This document shows, piece by piece, positions 9,606-18,233 of a DNA stretch of 64,000 bases. This DNA is from Marinicella algicola. GTDB taxonomy: Bacteria; Pseudomonadota; Gammaproteobacteria; Xanthomonadales; Marinicellaceae. Both the position numbers and the translations under genes were made by a program. The notes beneath the pieces were generated by a model. It was given only the letters and a program-made list of their open reading frames with translations, ran no database searches and was not told the origin of the DNA. The stretch lies in the NCBI RefSeq assembly GCF_028401385.1, contig NZ_JAQOMR010000001.1, positions 4,070,501 to 4,134,500 on the forward strand, written 5' to 3'. Position 1 is the stretch's first letter. Each line of letters opens with the position of its first letter.

Positions 9606-10100
9606 GGCAGCCGTACCAAAAGAGGTCTTCAAAAGGAATGAAAGCGCGCCGCCGAAGACGACCGCGATGATGATCGCGCGGGCTATCGTGATCATCATCT
9701 GACGGCGGGATATGTCCCGGTGAAGTTCGAAAATCATGATGAAGCAGGCGACAAACAGGCTGCTTGCGACCCAGAAATGAATGCGCCCGACCAGAAACAG
9801 CGCGTAGATCGCACAAAGCGCGATCAGGCCGGTGAGGCGCAACACTTCGCCACGGGCGATGACGCCGGAAGGACGGCTTTCATCCTCGATGTGACGCGCG
9901 CGAAACAGGCCGTGAAGCTGGAAGGCCGCGACCACGGTGATCGCGACGCCGAGAAACATCGGCAAAAGACCGGGAATACTCGCCGGATGAATGTGCCGGA
10001 TCTCCAGGCGATCCATTGTGTAGCCGCCAACAAACTGGGCTATGCCCACCGCCAGCAGCATGGTCGTTACCGCGAGATCGAGAGATCGCAACTTCAGCAT
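9602..10100 (-). CDS. tctB: Tripartite tricarboxylate transporter small subunit TctB (apparent fusion to TctA)
   Basis: Small membrane subunit of the TTT transporter, about 165 residues with four hydrophobic segments (LDLAVTTMLLAVGIAQF, LTGLIALCAIYALFLVG, WVASSLFVACFIMIF, IIIAVVFGGALSFLL). The start at 10100 follows CGGAGG. As written, the frame runs straight into TctA with no stop. If one T is removed from the four-T run at 9618-9621, the protein instead ends LVRLP at a TGA overlapping the TctA ATG, which fits the usual TctB C terminus and gene spacing. A genuine TctB-TctA fusion is the alternative. Confidence 0.75.
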
Positions 10101-10234
10101 GAAACCTCCGGAGATATTGGACGAGACGGCGACAGCGCCGCCGTCTCGGTTTGTTCTTTCCGGTCGCGGCACGGCAACGACCGATAGAATATTCCATTGC
10201 AGTGAGCTCTGGCCTCTTCAGGCACCGCTCGGCA

Positions 10235-11249
10235 CTATTTCGGGCAGGCGAGGCCGACTTCCGCCGGGTCCTTGACCGCTTCGCCGCGGGCCTTCATCGC
10301 GCAGGCCTCGTTGGTTGCCACCGGGATGGCACGGGCACGGGCCTCGTCGCCATAGCTCGGTGCGAAGCTTGCGCCGCGCTGGTTGGCATAGTGTTTCAGC
10401 GCTTCGGAGTTCATCACCTTGTCGGCCCAGACCTTGTCGACGGTGTCATAGACTTCCTGCGGCGCGCCGACGGGAATGAAGACGCCGAAATAGTCGGGTG
10501 CGACGTCGATATCCAGCCACTTGGTCACTGGCGGGATCGGGTCGATGCCCTCGATTTCGAGCGGCGTGTCGGCGAGCACGGCGAGCGGACGCAGACGGCC
10601 GGCCTTGATCATTTCGGTTTGTTCCACGGCGAGCTGGGTGGTCATGTCAACCTCGCCCGAGGCCGCCGCGATCACAGCAGGGTTGCCGCCATCATAGGCC
10701 ACCATACGCGCCGTCATGTTGCCGCCGGCGGCGTCATTCCAACGTTGCCAGGGCGGTTCCGCCCGAGGAGGTCACGCCCGCCGTGCCGACTGTCACGTCG
10801 CCGGTCTTCATGGCTTCCAGTAATTCGCCGAAATCTTTGTAGGGCGCATCGGCGTTAACCGAGATCAGCGGCGCATTGGCAACGTGCAGATAGATACGGT
10901 AATCGTCGATGTTGGAGTCTTCCAGAAGGCCCGAAACGGCGTAGGTGGCGTTGTTGGCAATCGCATTGGCCGTCCAGGTATAGCCGTCGCGCGGCGCGTC
11001 CGTCGCAGCCTTTGTGCCTATAGAGCCGGATGCGCCGGGCTGGTTGACGACGACGACTTCAGTGCCCAGGGCCTCTGAGAGAATGGGTGCAACGACACGG
11101 GTCACCTGGTCGGTGGACCCTCCGGCGGACCACGGCACGATGATGTTGATCGGGCGGTCGGGTTCCCATGTCTGCGCGGTTGCCGCTCCCGTGGCGAAAA
11201 CGGCGAATGCGGCCGTGGATACGGCCAGCTTCAAAAAGGTAGTATGCAT
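10235..11249 (-). CDS. tctC: TTT transporter substrate-binding protein TctC (Bug family; frameshifted)
   Basis: Periplasmic binding protein that delivers a carboxylate to TctA-TctB. It has a signal peptide (LAVSTAAFAVFATGAATAQ), then the Bug-family pattern RPINIIVPWSAGGSTDQVTR, VNQPGASGSIGT, and in the second half MVAYDGGNPAVIAAASGEVD and LEIEGIDPIPPVTK. A single break near 10738 separates LATLE from DAAGGNMTARMV. The repaired length is 337 residues. It precedes tctB and tctA on the same strand; the 134-base gap to tctB is typical of TTT operons. The ligand cannot be told from sequence. Confidence 0.87.
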
Positions 11250-11407
11250 TGTATCCTCCCTTGACGACCAGATGGTCGGTTGAGCGCGCCCGGCCTGTTG
11301 CCGGGTGTGGCGAATGCGCAGCTTTCGGGCCGTACTACCGCCGGGAGCTCCTCTTTCCCGATTTGCAGCATTCGGCCACCTGCCTGCGCGGGCAGGTATC
11401 TTCTCTG

Positions 11408-12234
11408 TCAGCAGTAACCGGCAGCGCGCGCGGTGATCACCTCCATCACCTCGTCGGGATCGCGCTTCCACCAGTTCTCCGCCGAAAAATCTCCACTTCG
11501 TTGAGGCCCGAAAAGCCTTCCGCCTCCACGGCTTGCCGCAGGTCCGGAATATCGATCATGCCGTCACCCATCATGCCACGGTCGTTCAGCATGTCTGTTG
11601 TTGGCACCAGCCAGTCGCACAGATGAAAGGCCATCAGCCGATCTCTGCCCGCACGTTTGATCTGTTCCTTCACCGCTGGGTCCCACCAGATGTGATAGAC
11701 GTCGGCAGCAACACCGATACCATCGCCAAGGCGGTCGCAGATATCGAGCGCCTGCGCCATCGTGTTCACGGCGGCGCGGTCGGCGGCATACATCGGATGC
11801 AGTGGCTCGATCGCGATCTCCACGCCAGCGCTACGGGCGTATTCGAGTGTTCTGGCAAGCCCTTCCTCGATCATGGCGCGGGCACTGGCGAGATCGCGGC
11901 TTCTGGGCAAAAGCCCGCCAACCACCATGACGAGGCAGGCAGCCCCGATGGTCGCGGCTTCATCCACAGCCTTGCGGTTGTCATCGATAATGGTGTCGGT
12001 CAGTGCGCCTTCGGCCGTATACCAGCCGCCGCGGCAAAGGCCGGAAACACCAAGCCCGGCCTCGCGAATCTGGCGGGCGGCTTTTTCTGCGCCAAGGGCC
12101 TGAAGCTGGTCGCGCCAGGGCGAAATGCCACCAAAGCCGTGGCGTGCGCAGCCATCGATTGCCTTGTCCAGCGTCCATTGCGGACGCGTGGTGGCGGTGT
12201 TCAGCGAAAGACGTTCGGGGGTGATCGTGTCCAT
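11408..12234 (-). CDS. Sugar phosphate isomerase/epimerase, TIM barrel (C terminus frameshifted)
   Basis: TIM-barrel enzyme of the xylose-isomerase-like family: SLNTATTRPQWTLDKAIDGC, GFGGISPWRDQL, VEIAIEPLHPMYA (metal-binding Glu), GVAADVYHIWWDP and LMAFHLCDWLVPT (metal-binding His). Relatives act on inosose, ketosugars or hydroxypyruvate; the substrate here is unknown. The last 30 residues need a sixth T (coding strand) in the run near 11485, giving NEVEIFSAENWWKRDP and a stop at 11408; as written the frame ends at 11446. The repaired length is 275 residues. It lies four bases downstream of the DUF993 gene and probably acts in the same pathway. Confidence 0.85.
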
Positions 12235-12238
12235 CAGA

Positions 12239-13396
12239 TTATACCCCGATACCGTGCGTTGCCATCACCCGAGCGGTGCGGGTTGCCGCCATCTCTGCAT
12301 CGGCAATCAGTCCCGCTGCATCGGCAAGCCGGACGATCTCGGCCAGATGCTGTGCGGAGCGCGCGCTCTGCTGGCCGCCGAGCATGGTGAAATGATCCTG
12401 ATGACCCATCAGATAGGCCAGGAACACGACGCCTGTCTTGTAATAGCGGGTCGGTGCCTTGAAGATATGGCGCGACAGCGGCACAGTCGGTTCCATCACC
12501 GCGCCCCAACGCTGCATGTCGCCCTTGGCAAGGGCGGCAAGCCCGGTGGCAGCCACCGGCGCGATCGGGTCGAAAATGCCGAGAAGCGCGTGGCTGTAGC
12601 CCTGATCGTCACCGGCAATCAGTTCGGGGTAGTTGAAATCATCGCCGGTATACATCTTGACGCCACCCGGCAGACGGCGGCGCATGGCGATTTCCTTTTC
12701 CGCCGAAAGCAGCGAGATCTTGATGCCGTCGACCTTGTCGGCGTTTTCGGCGATCACATTCAGGCAGGTATCCATCGCGACCATATGGTCGGTGCTGGCC
12801 CAGTAACCCTCCAGTGCGGGATCGAACATCTCGCCAAGCCAGTGCAGCACGGCCGGCTGTTTCAGGCCCTGCAGGATACGGCCATAGACGCGGGCATAGT
12901 CGTCGGCGCTTTTGGCGACTTTGCACAGCGCCCGTGAGGCCATCAGGATCACTTGTCCGCCGGTCGCTTCAACCGCTTCACACTGCATTTCGTAAGCCGC
13001 GATGACGTCGTCGACAGTTTTGGCATCTGCCGGGTCGAGATGATCGGTGCCCGCGCCGCAGGCGATCGAATGACCGCCGGCCTTCGCATCCTTCACCGAG
13101 CGCTGGATCAGTTCCAGCGATGTCGGCCAGTCCATGCCCATGCCGCGCTGTGCGGTGTCCATGGCTTCAGCCACGCCGAAGCCGAGCGACCAGAGATGGT
13201 GGCGGAAGGCGAGCGTCCTGTCCCAGTCGACGGTGCAGTCGGACCAGGGATTGTTGTCGGCAAGCGGATCGACGACGACGTGAGCTGCGGCAAACACCGA
13301 GCGGTTCCATGTGCCGTTGTCGGCTTCAACCGGCGTGCCTGAGAAGCTGAAGGTCTCAAGCGCGCCAGACGCGGTGGGAAGTATAATCGCACTCAT
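12239..13396 (-). CDS. DUF993 family protein (dihydrodipicolinate-synthase-like barrel)
   Basis: Intact 385-residue protein beginning MSAIILPTASG. I recognise it as DUF993, a family related to dihydrodipicolinate synthase/NAL aldolases but lacking an assigned reaction. Visible features are FAAAHVVVDPLADNNPW, GMGMDWPTSLELI, GGHSIACGAGTDHL, KVDGIKISLLSAEKE (a Lys in the strand where class I aldolases hold the Schiff-base Lys) and KMYTGDDFNYPELIAGD. It starts two bases before the stop region of the Gfo/Idh gene and four bases ahead of the isomerase. The recurrent trio of Gfo/Idh, DUF993 and isomerase suggests oxidation, rearrangement and aldol cleavage of a sugar; that is inference. Confidence 0.85.
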   Translation of the reverse strand: MSAIILPTASGALETFSFSGTPVEADNGTWNRSVFAAAHVVVDPLADNNPWSDCTVDWDRTLAFRHHLWSLGFGVAEAMDTAQRGMGMDWPTSLELIQRSVKDAKAGGHSIACGAGTDHLDPADAKTVDDVIAAYEMQCEAVEATGGQVILMASRALCKVAKSADDYARVYGRILQGLKQPAVLHWLGEMFDPALEGYWASTDHMVAMDTCLNVIAENADKVDGIKISLLSAEKEIAMRRRLPGGVKMYTGDDFNYPELIAGDDQGYSHALLGIFDPIAPVAATGLAALAKGDMQRWGAVMEPTVPLSRHIFKAPTRYYKTGVVFLAYLMGHQDHFTMLGGQQSARSAQHLAEIVRLADAAGLIADAEMAATRTARVMATHGIGV

Positions 13397-13398
13397 GT

Positions 13399-14553
13399 TC
13401 AGATCCCCAGATCTTCGATGTCCACCCAGCGGCGCTCGCGGGCGCTTTGGTAACCGGCTTCTGCAAGCTGGACGCCCTTGGCGCCCTCGGTCAGCGTATA
13501 GGCCCAGGGGCCGTCTTCCAGCACGTGACGCAGGAACTGCTCCCACTGCACCTTGAAGCCGTTGTCGAACACGGTGTTGTCCGGCACTTCCTGCCAGTCA
13601 TCGAAGAAATCCATCTTCTGCGGCTCGTCCGGGTTCCAGACGGGCTTCGGCGTATTGGCGCGATGCTGGCTGTAGCATTTGTGCAAGCCCGCCACGGCCG
13701 AACCATGGGTGCCGTCGATCTGGAAGGTCACGAGATCGTCGCGGCGCACCCTGGTGCACCAACTGGAATTGATATGGGCGACGATATCGCCCTCGAGCTG
13801 GAAGGTGGCATAGGCGGCGTCATCGGCGGTGGCCTCGTATTCCTTGCCGTCTTCATCATAGCGGGTTGGAATATGGGTCGCGGTGGTGCAAGAGACCGCC
13901 TTGACCGGCGCCACCACATTATCGAGCACATAGCGCCAGTGGCAGAGCATATCGGATACCATGCCGCCGCCGTCAGCGGCGCGGTAGTTCCAGCTCGGGC
14001 GCTGCGCCGGCTGGTCCTCGCCGGTAAACACCCAGTAACCGAACTCACCCTTGACCGAGAGGATTTTGCCGAAGAAGCCGTTGTCGCGCAGGCGCTTCAG
14101 CTTGAGAAGGCCGGGGAGGTCGAGCTTGTCGTGGACGATGCCGTTCTTGACGCCCTTTTTCTTGGCGTAACGGGCAATATCGACCGCCTCGCCGAGACCT
14201 TCGGAAACCGGCTTTTCGGAATAGACATGCTTACCGGCATCGATCGCCTTCTTCAGAAGCGTCGGACGCAGCTTGGTGGAAGCCGCATCGAAGAAAATGA
14301 TGTTGTAGGGATCGGCAAGGGCTGCATCGAGATCGGTTGTGTAGCGCTCAACGTTGTGGCGCTTGGCCAGCTCCTCGATCTTGGCGGCGTTGCGGCCGAC
14401 AATGATCGGATCCGGCATCACCTTGGTGCCGTCCTTGAGACGCAGACCACCCTGATCACGAATAGCCAGAACCGAACGGATCAGATGCTGGTTCATCCCC
14501 ATGCGGCCAGTAACGCCGTGCATGATGATCCCGATACGATTGGTATCAGACAT
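13399..14553 (-). CDS. Gfo/Idh/MocA family NAD(P)-dependent oxidoreductase
   Basis: Two-domain dehydrogenase of the glucose-fructose oxidoreductase / inositol dehydrogenase family. The Rossmann part carries IIMHGVTGRMGMNQHL and the EKPVSEGLGEA segment with the catalytic Lys of the E-K-P motif; the C-terminal part shows KGEFGYWVFTGED, DGGGMVSDMLCHWRY and HINSSWCTRVRRDD. The ATG at 14553 follows GGGAGGAGAATTA and is preferred to an ATG 18 bases upstream. 384 residues, intact. It is the first gene of the minus-strand run and so is closest to the promoter at 14577-14609. The substrate is probably a sugar or cyclitol. Confidence 0.9.
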   Translation of the reverse strand: MSDTNRIGIIMHGVTGRMGMNQHLIRSVLAIRDQGGLRLKDGTKVMPDPIIVGRNAAKIEELAKRHNVERYTTDLDAALADPYNIIFFDAASTKLRPTLLKKAIDAGKHVYSEKPVSEGLGEAVDIARYAKKKGVKNGIVHDKLDLPGLLKLKRLRDNGFFGKILSVKGEFGYWVFTGEDQPAQRPSWNYRAADGGGMVSDMLCHWRYVLDNVVAPVKAVSCTTATHIPTRYDEDGKEYEATADDAAYATFQLEGDIVAHINSSWCTRVRRDDLVTFQIDGTHGSAVAGLHKCYSQHRANTPKPVWNPDEPQKMDFFDDWQEVPDNTVFDNGFKVQWEQFLRHVLEDGPWAYTLTEGAKGVQLAEAGYQSARERRWVDIEDLGI

Positions 14554-14576
14554 TAATTCTCCTCCCATCAACGTGC

Positions 14577-14609
14577 TTATTACCTACCAGTTAGTAATAA
14601 AGCGGTCAA
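14577..14609 (-). promoter_or_regulatory. Candidate promoter and operator of the Gfo/Idh-DUF993-TctCBA operon
   Basis: On the minus strand TTGACC (14604-14609) is followed after 17 bases by TAGGTA (14581-14586), a plausible sigma-70 pair 28 bases ahead of the ATG. Overlying the spacer and -10 is an inverted repeat, TTATTAC - 10 bases - GTAATAA (14577-14600), of the size bound by TetR-type dimers; the TetR gene of this operon is the obvious candidate. Confidence 0.45.
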
Positions 14610-14716
14610 GGACGTGCAGGACGGAAAATGGTGGTGTTGATAGAAAGATGATTTTCGGGTTCAGACAGCGAACTGGAGCGCAAAAGCAGCGCAACTATCG
14701 TTGCCATCTGCTCGGC

Positions 14717-14745
14717 GTCATCCTCGGGCTTGACCCGAGGATCCA
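14717..14745 (+). repeat. 29-bp palindromic repeat, copy 1
   Basis: Begins GTCATCCTCGGGCTTGACCC and is internally near-palindromic (CCTCGGG...CCCGAGG). A perfect inverted copy lies at 14839-14867. Read as protein it gives GLDPRIQ, a signature of dispersed intergenic repeats in alphaproteobacteria. Confidence 0.85.
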
Positions 14746-14838
14746 AGCCCTTTCCTCATCAACGGCGCTGATTTTGGGCTTGGTTCTTTGCGACATAATG
14801 AGCAAGGCGGCACCATCGCTTCCCGCGATAAACGTGAC

Positions 14839-14867
14839 TGGATCCTCGGGTCAAGCCCGAGGATGAC
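14839..14867 (-). repeat. 29-bp palindromic repeat, copy 2 (inverted)
   Basis: Exact reverse complement of the copy at 14717-14745, 93 bases away. The two could pair into one long cruciform between the Gfo/Idh operon start and the adenine deaminase end. Confidence 0.85.
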
Positions 14868-14974
14868 GCCCGTAGGGTGGGCCTGGGAAGCCAAAAAGCC
14901 AAGAATAAGATCTTGGCGGAAGGGCAGGTAACGGGGCCTTCGGCGGAAATGAACTGACCGAAGGCCCCGCCCGT

Positions 14975-16775
14975 TCAAACCTTCTCGAACAGCTCGATCA
15001 CTTGCATCTCCGGCACCAGAACCAGACCCTTGTCGGTGATGCGGATTTCGGGGATGACGGACAGCGGGATCAGGTTGAAGCCCATATAGGGAATGGCGCA
15101 GCCGGCCTCTTGCCATTCGAGCTTCAGGACGCGCATGTCGTCGGCAACATCGTTGACGCGCTTGTCGGAAAGAAGCCCGGCGATCGGCAGTTCGACCATG
15201 GCTCGGACCTTGCCCTCGTCGACCACGCAGACGCCGCCCTGGCTTTCCTCGATCGCGCGCAACGCCACCTGCATATCGGCCTCATTGGTGCCGGCAACGA
15301 TGATGTTGTGGCTGTCATGGCCGACGGAAGAGGCCACCGCTCCACGCTTCAGCGAGAAGTCGGACAGCAGGCCATTGGCGACGTTGCCATCCGACTTGCC
15401 GTGACGCTCGATCACCGAAACGAAGCAGAGATTGTGGCGGTCGAAATGATCCTGCCAGTCATTGGCAAGTTCCAGCTCTATTCTGTCATGAACAAGCGTG
15501 ATGCCCGGCAGTTCGGTGCGGATGCAGTTCGCAATGACCTTCTCGGCCGGAAGATCGGGCGTCAGCTTGATCTCCTTCGGCAGCTTCACGGTGTGATAGG
15601 CGGCTTCCGGATATTTGTAGCGCTTCGAAAGTGCTTCATCGAGCAGCGGCGTCACCTTTTCGTCTTCGACAACAAGTTCGCCGCCATACCAAGTGTTAAC
15701 CGGCTTCAGCGTGTCATCGAGCAGCACGATGTCAGCGCGTCTGCCGCCGCCGAGCCCGCCGATCTCGTCGCCCATGCCGAAGCGGGTGGCGCCGTGGAGC
15801 GAGCCCATAGACCAGGCCTGTTCCGGTTTCATACCGGCCTTTACCGCCTGTCGCGTGACCCAGTCCTGGCCGAACATCAAAAGATCATCGGCATCGCGGT
15901 CGTCGGTGCAAACCGCCACGCGCTTGTGGGAGGCGCCAAGTTCGGTGATCGCCTTGATTGCCTCGGGCAGCGAATGCCAGGGCGTGGTCGGGGGCCGCCG
16001 CGCAGGAAAATCCAGACTCCGGCTTCCAGCAGATCATTAGCAATCTCGCGGTCGATCGCTTCATGTGTATCGGTCACGCCGGCTGCGGCATAGGCTGCAA
16101 CGAAGTCGCGGCCATAGACATGGCCGGAAACAGGGTGGCCGCGTTTGAGCGATTCAGCGATGATGGCATGCGATCGTTCATCGCTCATGGCTACGGGAAC
16201 GAAGTCCATTTTTCGCCCAGCGCCACAGCCTCCGGCCATTTGTCGAAGATCCTTGCGATCTTTTCCGGCGTCAGGTCGCCGCCTGCTGTTTCCATCTCGG
16301 GGCCTGTCGCAGGCACTGTGCTCGGGACCGTCAGGAAGATCGAGAGCGGCGCCTGGCGGGCGTCTTCCAGCATCGCCTCAACGCCCGCGACATCCATCAC
16401 ATTGCCGATCTCGTGGCTATCGCAGAAAATGGTCGTGGTTCCGTTCAAAAGAGCTGCCTCGGCATAGGCGCAGGCCGTGACCATGCTTGATTCAATATGC
16501 AGATGCGGGTCAACCAGACCCGGTGCGATGATGCCGCCCTTGACGTCATAAAAGCTGGCCGCCTTGCCGAGATAGCTGCCGGCAGGCTTCATCGCGGCGA
16601 TGCGCCCGCCCGAAATCCAGATTTCGCGGTCGTCCAGCATGCGTTCCGAATAGGTCGACAGCACACGCGCGCCGGTGATGACGAGATCGGGAGCGCTGCG
16701 CCCGGAAGCGACATCGGCAAGCTGCCGGGTCATATCGGAAAGAGGGGCGACGGAAAAGCGTGTCAGCTTGCTCAT
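14975..16775 (-). CDS. ade: Adenine deaminase (frameshifted twice)
   Basis: Metal-dependent amidohydrolase that converts adenine to hypoxanthine in purine salvage or nitrogen scavenging. Signatures in order: [13 protein letters not shown] (HxH metal ligands), [20 protein letters not shown], then [12 protein letters not shown] (metal-binding Asp), [21 protein letters not shown] and, in the C-terminal domain, [18 protein letters not shown]. Breaks are at five-base runs: 16209-16213 (A on the coding strand; a sixth gives [15 protein letters not shown]) and 15990-15994 (C; a sixth gives [14 protein letters not shown]). The repaired length is 600 residues, near E. coli Ade (588). It stands alone, downstream of the DsbA-like gene on the same strand. 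Confidence 0.92.
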
Positions 16776-16929
16776 GATGGGCCTTCGTGCTGGTCAAAGT
16801 GGCGCGTGGATCGGGGTGTCCGTTCCGAAGAATTTGTTTTGATTGCGGAGGCTAACGGCCGCATGAGATGGGGTCCAGAGATTTCTTGAAAACCATGTTT
16901 TCGGCCTGTTCAGGCCGTCGCCGTGCTCC

Positions 16930-17544
16930 TCAGCCCGCAGTGGCGCGGGCCTTGGCGATTGCTGATTCCAGCATGATCTTGTCCAGAACACCCGGATAGA
17001 CGGTCCGGCCGATCACATAGGATGGCGTGCCGTTGAACTGGAACGCCTCGGCCTGGTGATAATTGCGGTCGAGCAGGTCGGAAATCGTTTTCTCGTTCGT
17101 CTTCACAGCTGCGGCGATTGCGTCGAAATCAAGGCCCGCGCCAGTCAGTAGCGTCTCGATCCGTTCATGGCTCAGCCGTCCCTTTGCTGTCATCAAGGCA
17201 TCAAGTGCGGTCTCATATTCGCCAAGAATGGCTGCGCCCTGAACCGCTTGCGCGGCATAAACCGAGACATCGCCGAAGATCGGCCAATCCTTCATCACCA
17301 GTTTGACATTGCCGTCGCTCGATACGACCTCGCGCACCATCGGATAATCGCGCTTGCAGTAGGTGCACTGAAAATCGAAATACTCGACCACGGTGACATC
17401 GCCATCCGGATTGCCGAGAACCGGCGCGCTTGGATCGGCAAACACGTTCTCCGGCGAGGGGTCATGGGAAAATGCGCTGATCGGGAACAATGCAAGCCCC
17501 GACCCCGCGAGCATGCCTTTGAGAATGGTGCGTCTTCCGGTCAT
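16930..17544 (-). CDS. DsbA-family thiol:disulfide oxidoreductase
   Basis: Thioredoxin-fold protein, 204 residues. The N terminus MTGRRTILKGMLAGSGLALF is a Tat-like export signal (twin Arg, hydrophobic stretch), so it acts in the periplasm. The active site is FDFQCTYCKRDYP (C-T-Y-C), with the cis-proline loop GTPSYVIG near the C terminus, as in DsbA/Com1-type proteins. It would form or shuffle disulfides in exported proteins. The frame is intact. Neighbours do not point to one client. About 150 bases separate it from adenine deaminase. Confidence 0.88.
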   Translation of the reverse strand: MTGRRTILKGMLAGSGLALFPISAFSHDPSPENVFADPSAPVLGNPDGDVTVVEYFDFQCTYCKRDYPMVREVVSSDGNVKLVMKDWPIFGDVSVYAAQAVQGAAILGEYETALDALMTAKGRLSHERIETLLTGAGLDFDAIAAAVKTNEKTISDLLDRNYHQAEAFQFNGTPSYVIGRTVYPGVLDKIMLESAIAKARATAG

Positions 17545-17723
17545 CTGTGTCTCCTTCGAGCCGAACCCGGGCGAGTATAGGAGAAACCGCAGTCTTGCTA
17601 CCCATCAACTTTGCGCGAGCCAGGTTTGATAAAAGAAATCTATCGGTGCATGAGAAATTGAAATTGGACATGGATGCCGCAGTTCCGCTTCATTCATTGT
17701 AGGAAAATAGCGGGAGCGATCCA

Positions 17724-18200
17724 TTGAACGATAAGAAACTCTATCTCAAATTCATCGATGCCAACGTGCAGGGCATAATTTCTCTTTATTGGGAAAATGC
17801 GCCGGAGACCTGCAATGCGATCTGGGGCGCGCTGGAAAAGCCGATCCAGTGGCCGGCAACCCATGCGATCTTTTCCGGACCTGAAATCATGATGGGTCTA
17901 CCCGAAGAAGCGCGCAATTTCGATCCGACCAAGCTTCCGCCGGAAAACCAGACAATCCTGCCCGAGCCCGGCGAGATGTTGTGGTTTTACCAGCCCAAGA
18001 ATTTCTTCAAGATCGACCCGGAGGAATTCTGGGAGCTTGGCATGTTCTATGGCAATGGCGGCCGCACCTTCGGCCCTACGGGCTGGATCTCCTGCACCTA
18101 TATCGGAAAAATGACCGAAAATCTCGATGCGGTTGCAGAGCAGTGCAAATTGATCCGTATCGAGGGCGCAAAACGGGTGGAGCTTGGCCGTCTGGCCTGA
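17724..18200 (+). CDS. DUF3830 family protein (cyclophilin-like fold)
   Basis: 158-residue cytoplasmic protein I recognise as DUF3830 from YWENAPETCNAIWGAL, PATHAIFSGPEIM, PENQTILPEPGEMLWFY and GRTFGPTGW. Members have a cyclophilin-like barrel and no established reaction; they recur beside amide- or amine-type ABC transporters. The start is TTG at 17724 behind GGGAG. It lies 33 bases upstream of the binding protein of a polyamine-type transporter, so it may process or sense the imported ligand; that is inference. Confidence 0.8.
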   Translation: MNDKKLYLKFIDANVQGIISLYWENAPETCNAIWGALEKPIQWPATHAIFSGPEIMMGLPEEARNFDPTKLPPENQTILPEPGEMLWFYQPKNFFKIDPEEFWELGMFYGNGGRTFGPTGWISCTYIGKMTENLDAVAEQCKLIRIEGAKRVELGRLA

Positions 18201-18233
18201 TCCGCCGAAACCATAAAAAAGGAAGGGAATAGC

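Larger units (their letters stand above)
14610..14974. other. Intergenic stretch holding the inverted 29-bp repeats
   Basis: No convincing gene. It holds the two inverted repeat copies, and an imperfect stem near 14935-14968 (GGGGCCTTCGG with CCGAAGGCCCC) just past the adenine deaminase stop, which may end that transcript. Short frames here only translate the repeats. Confidence 0.6.

Noticed and set aside
15002..16093. 363-codon plus-strand frame opposite adenine deaminase
   Set aside because: Antisense shadow of a clear enzyme; composition and context give no support.
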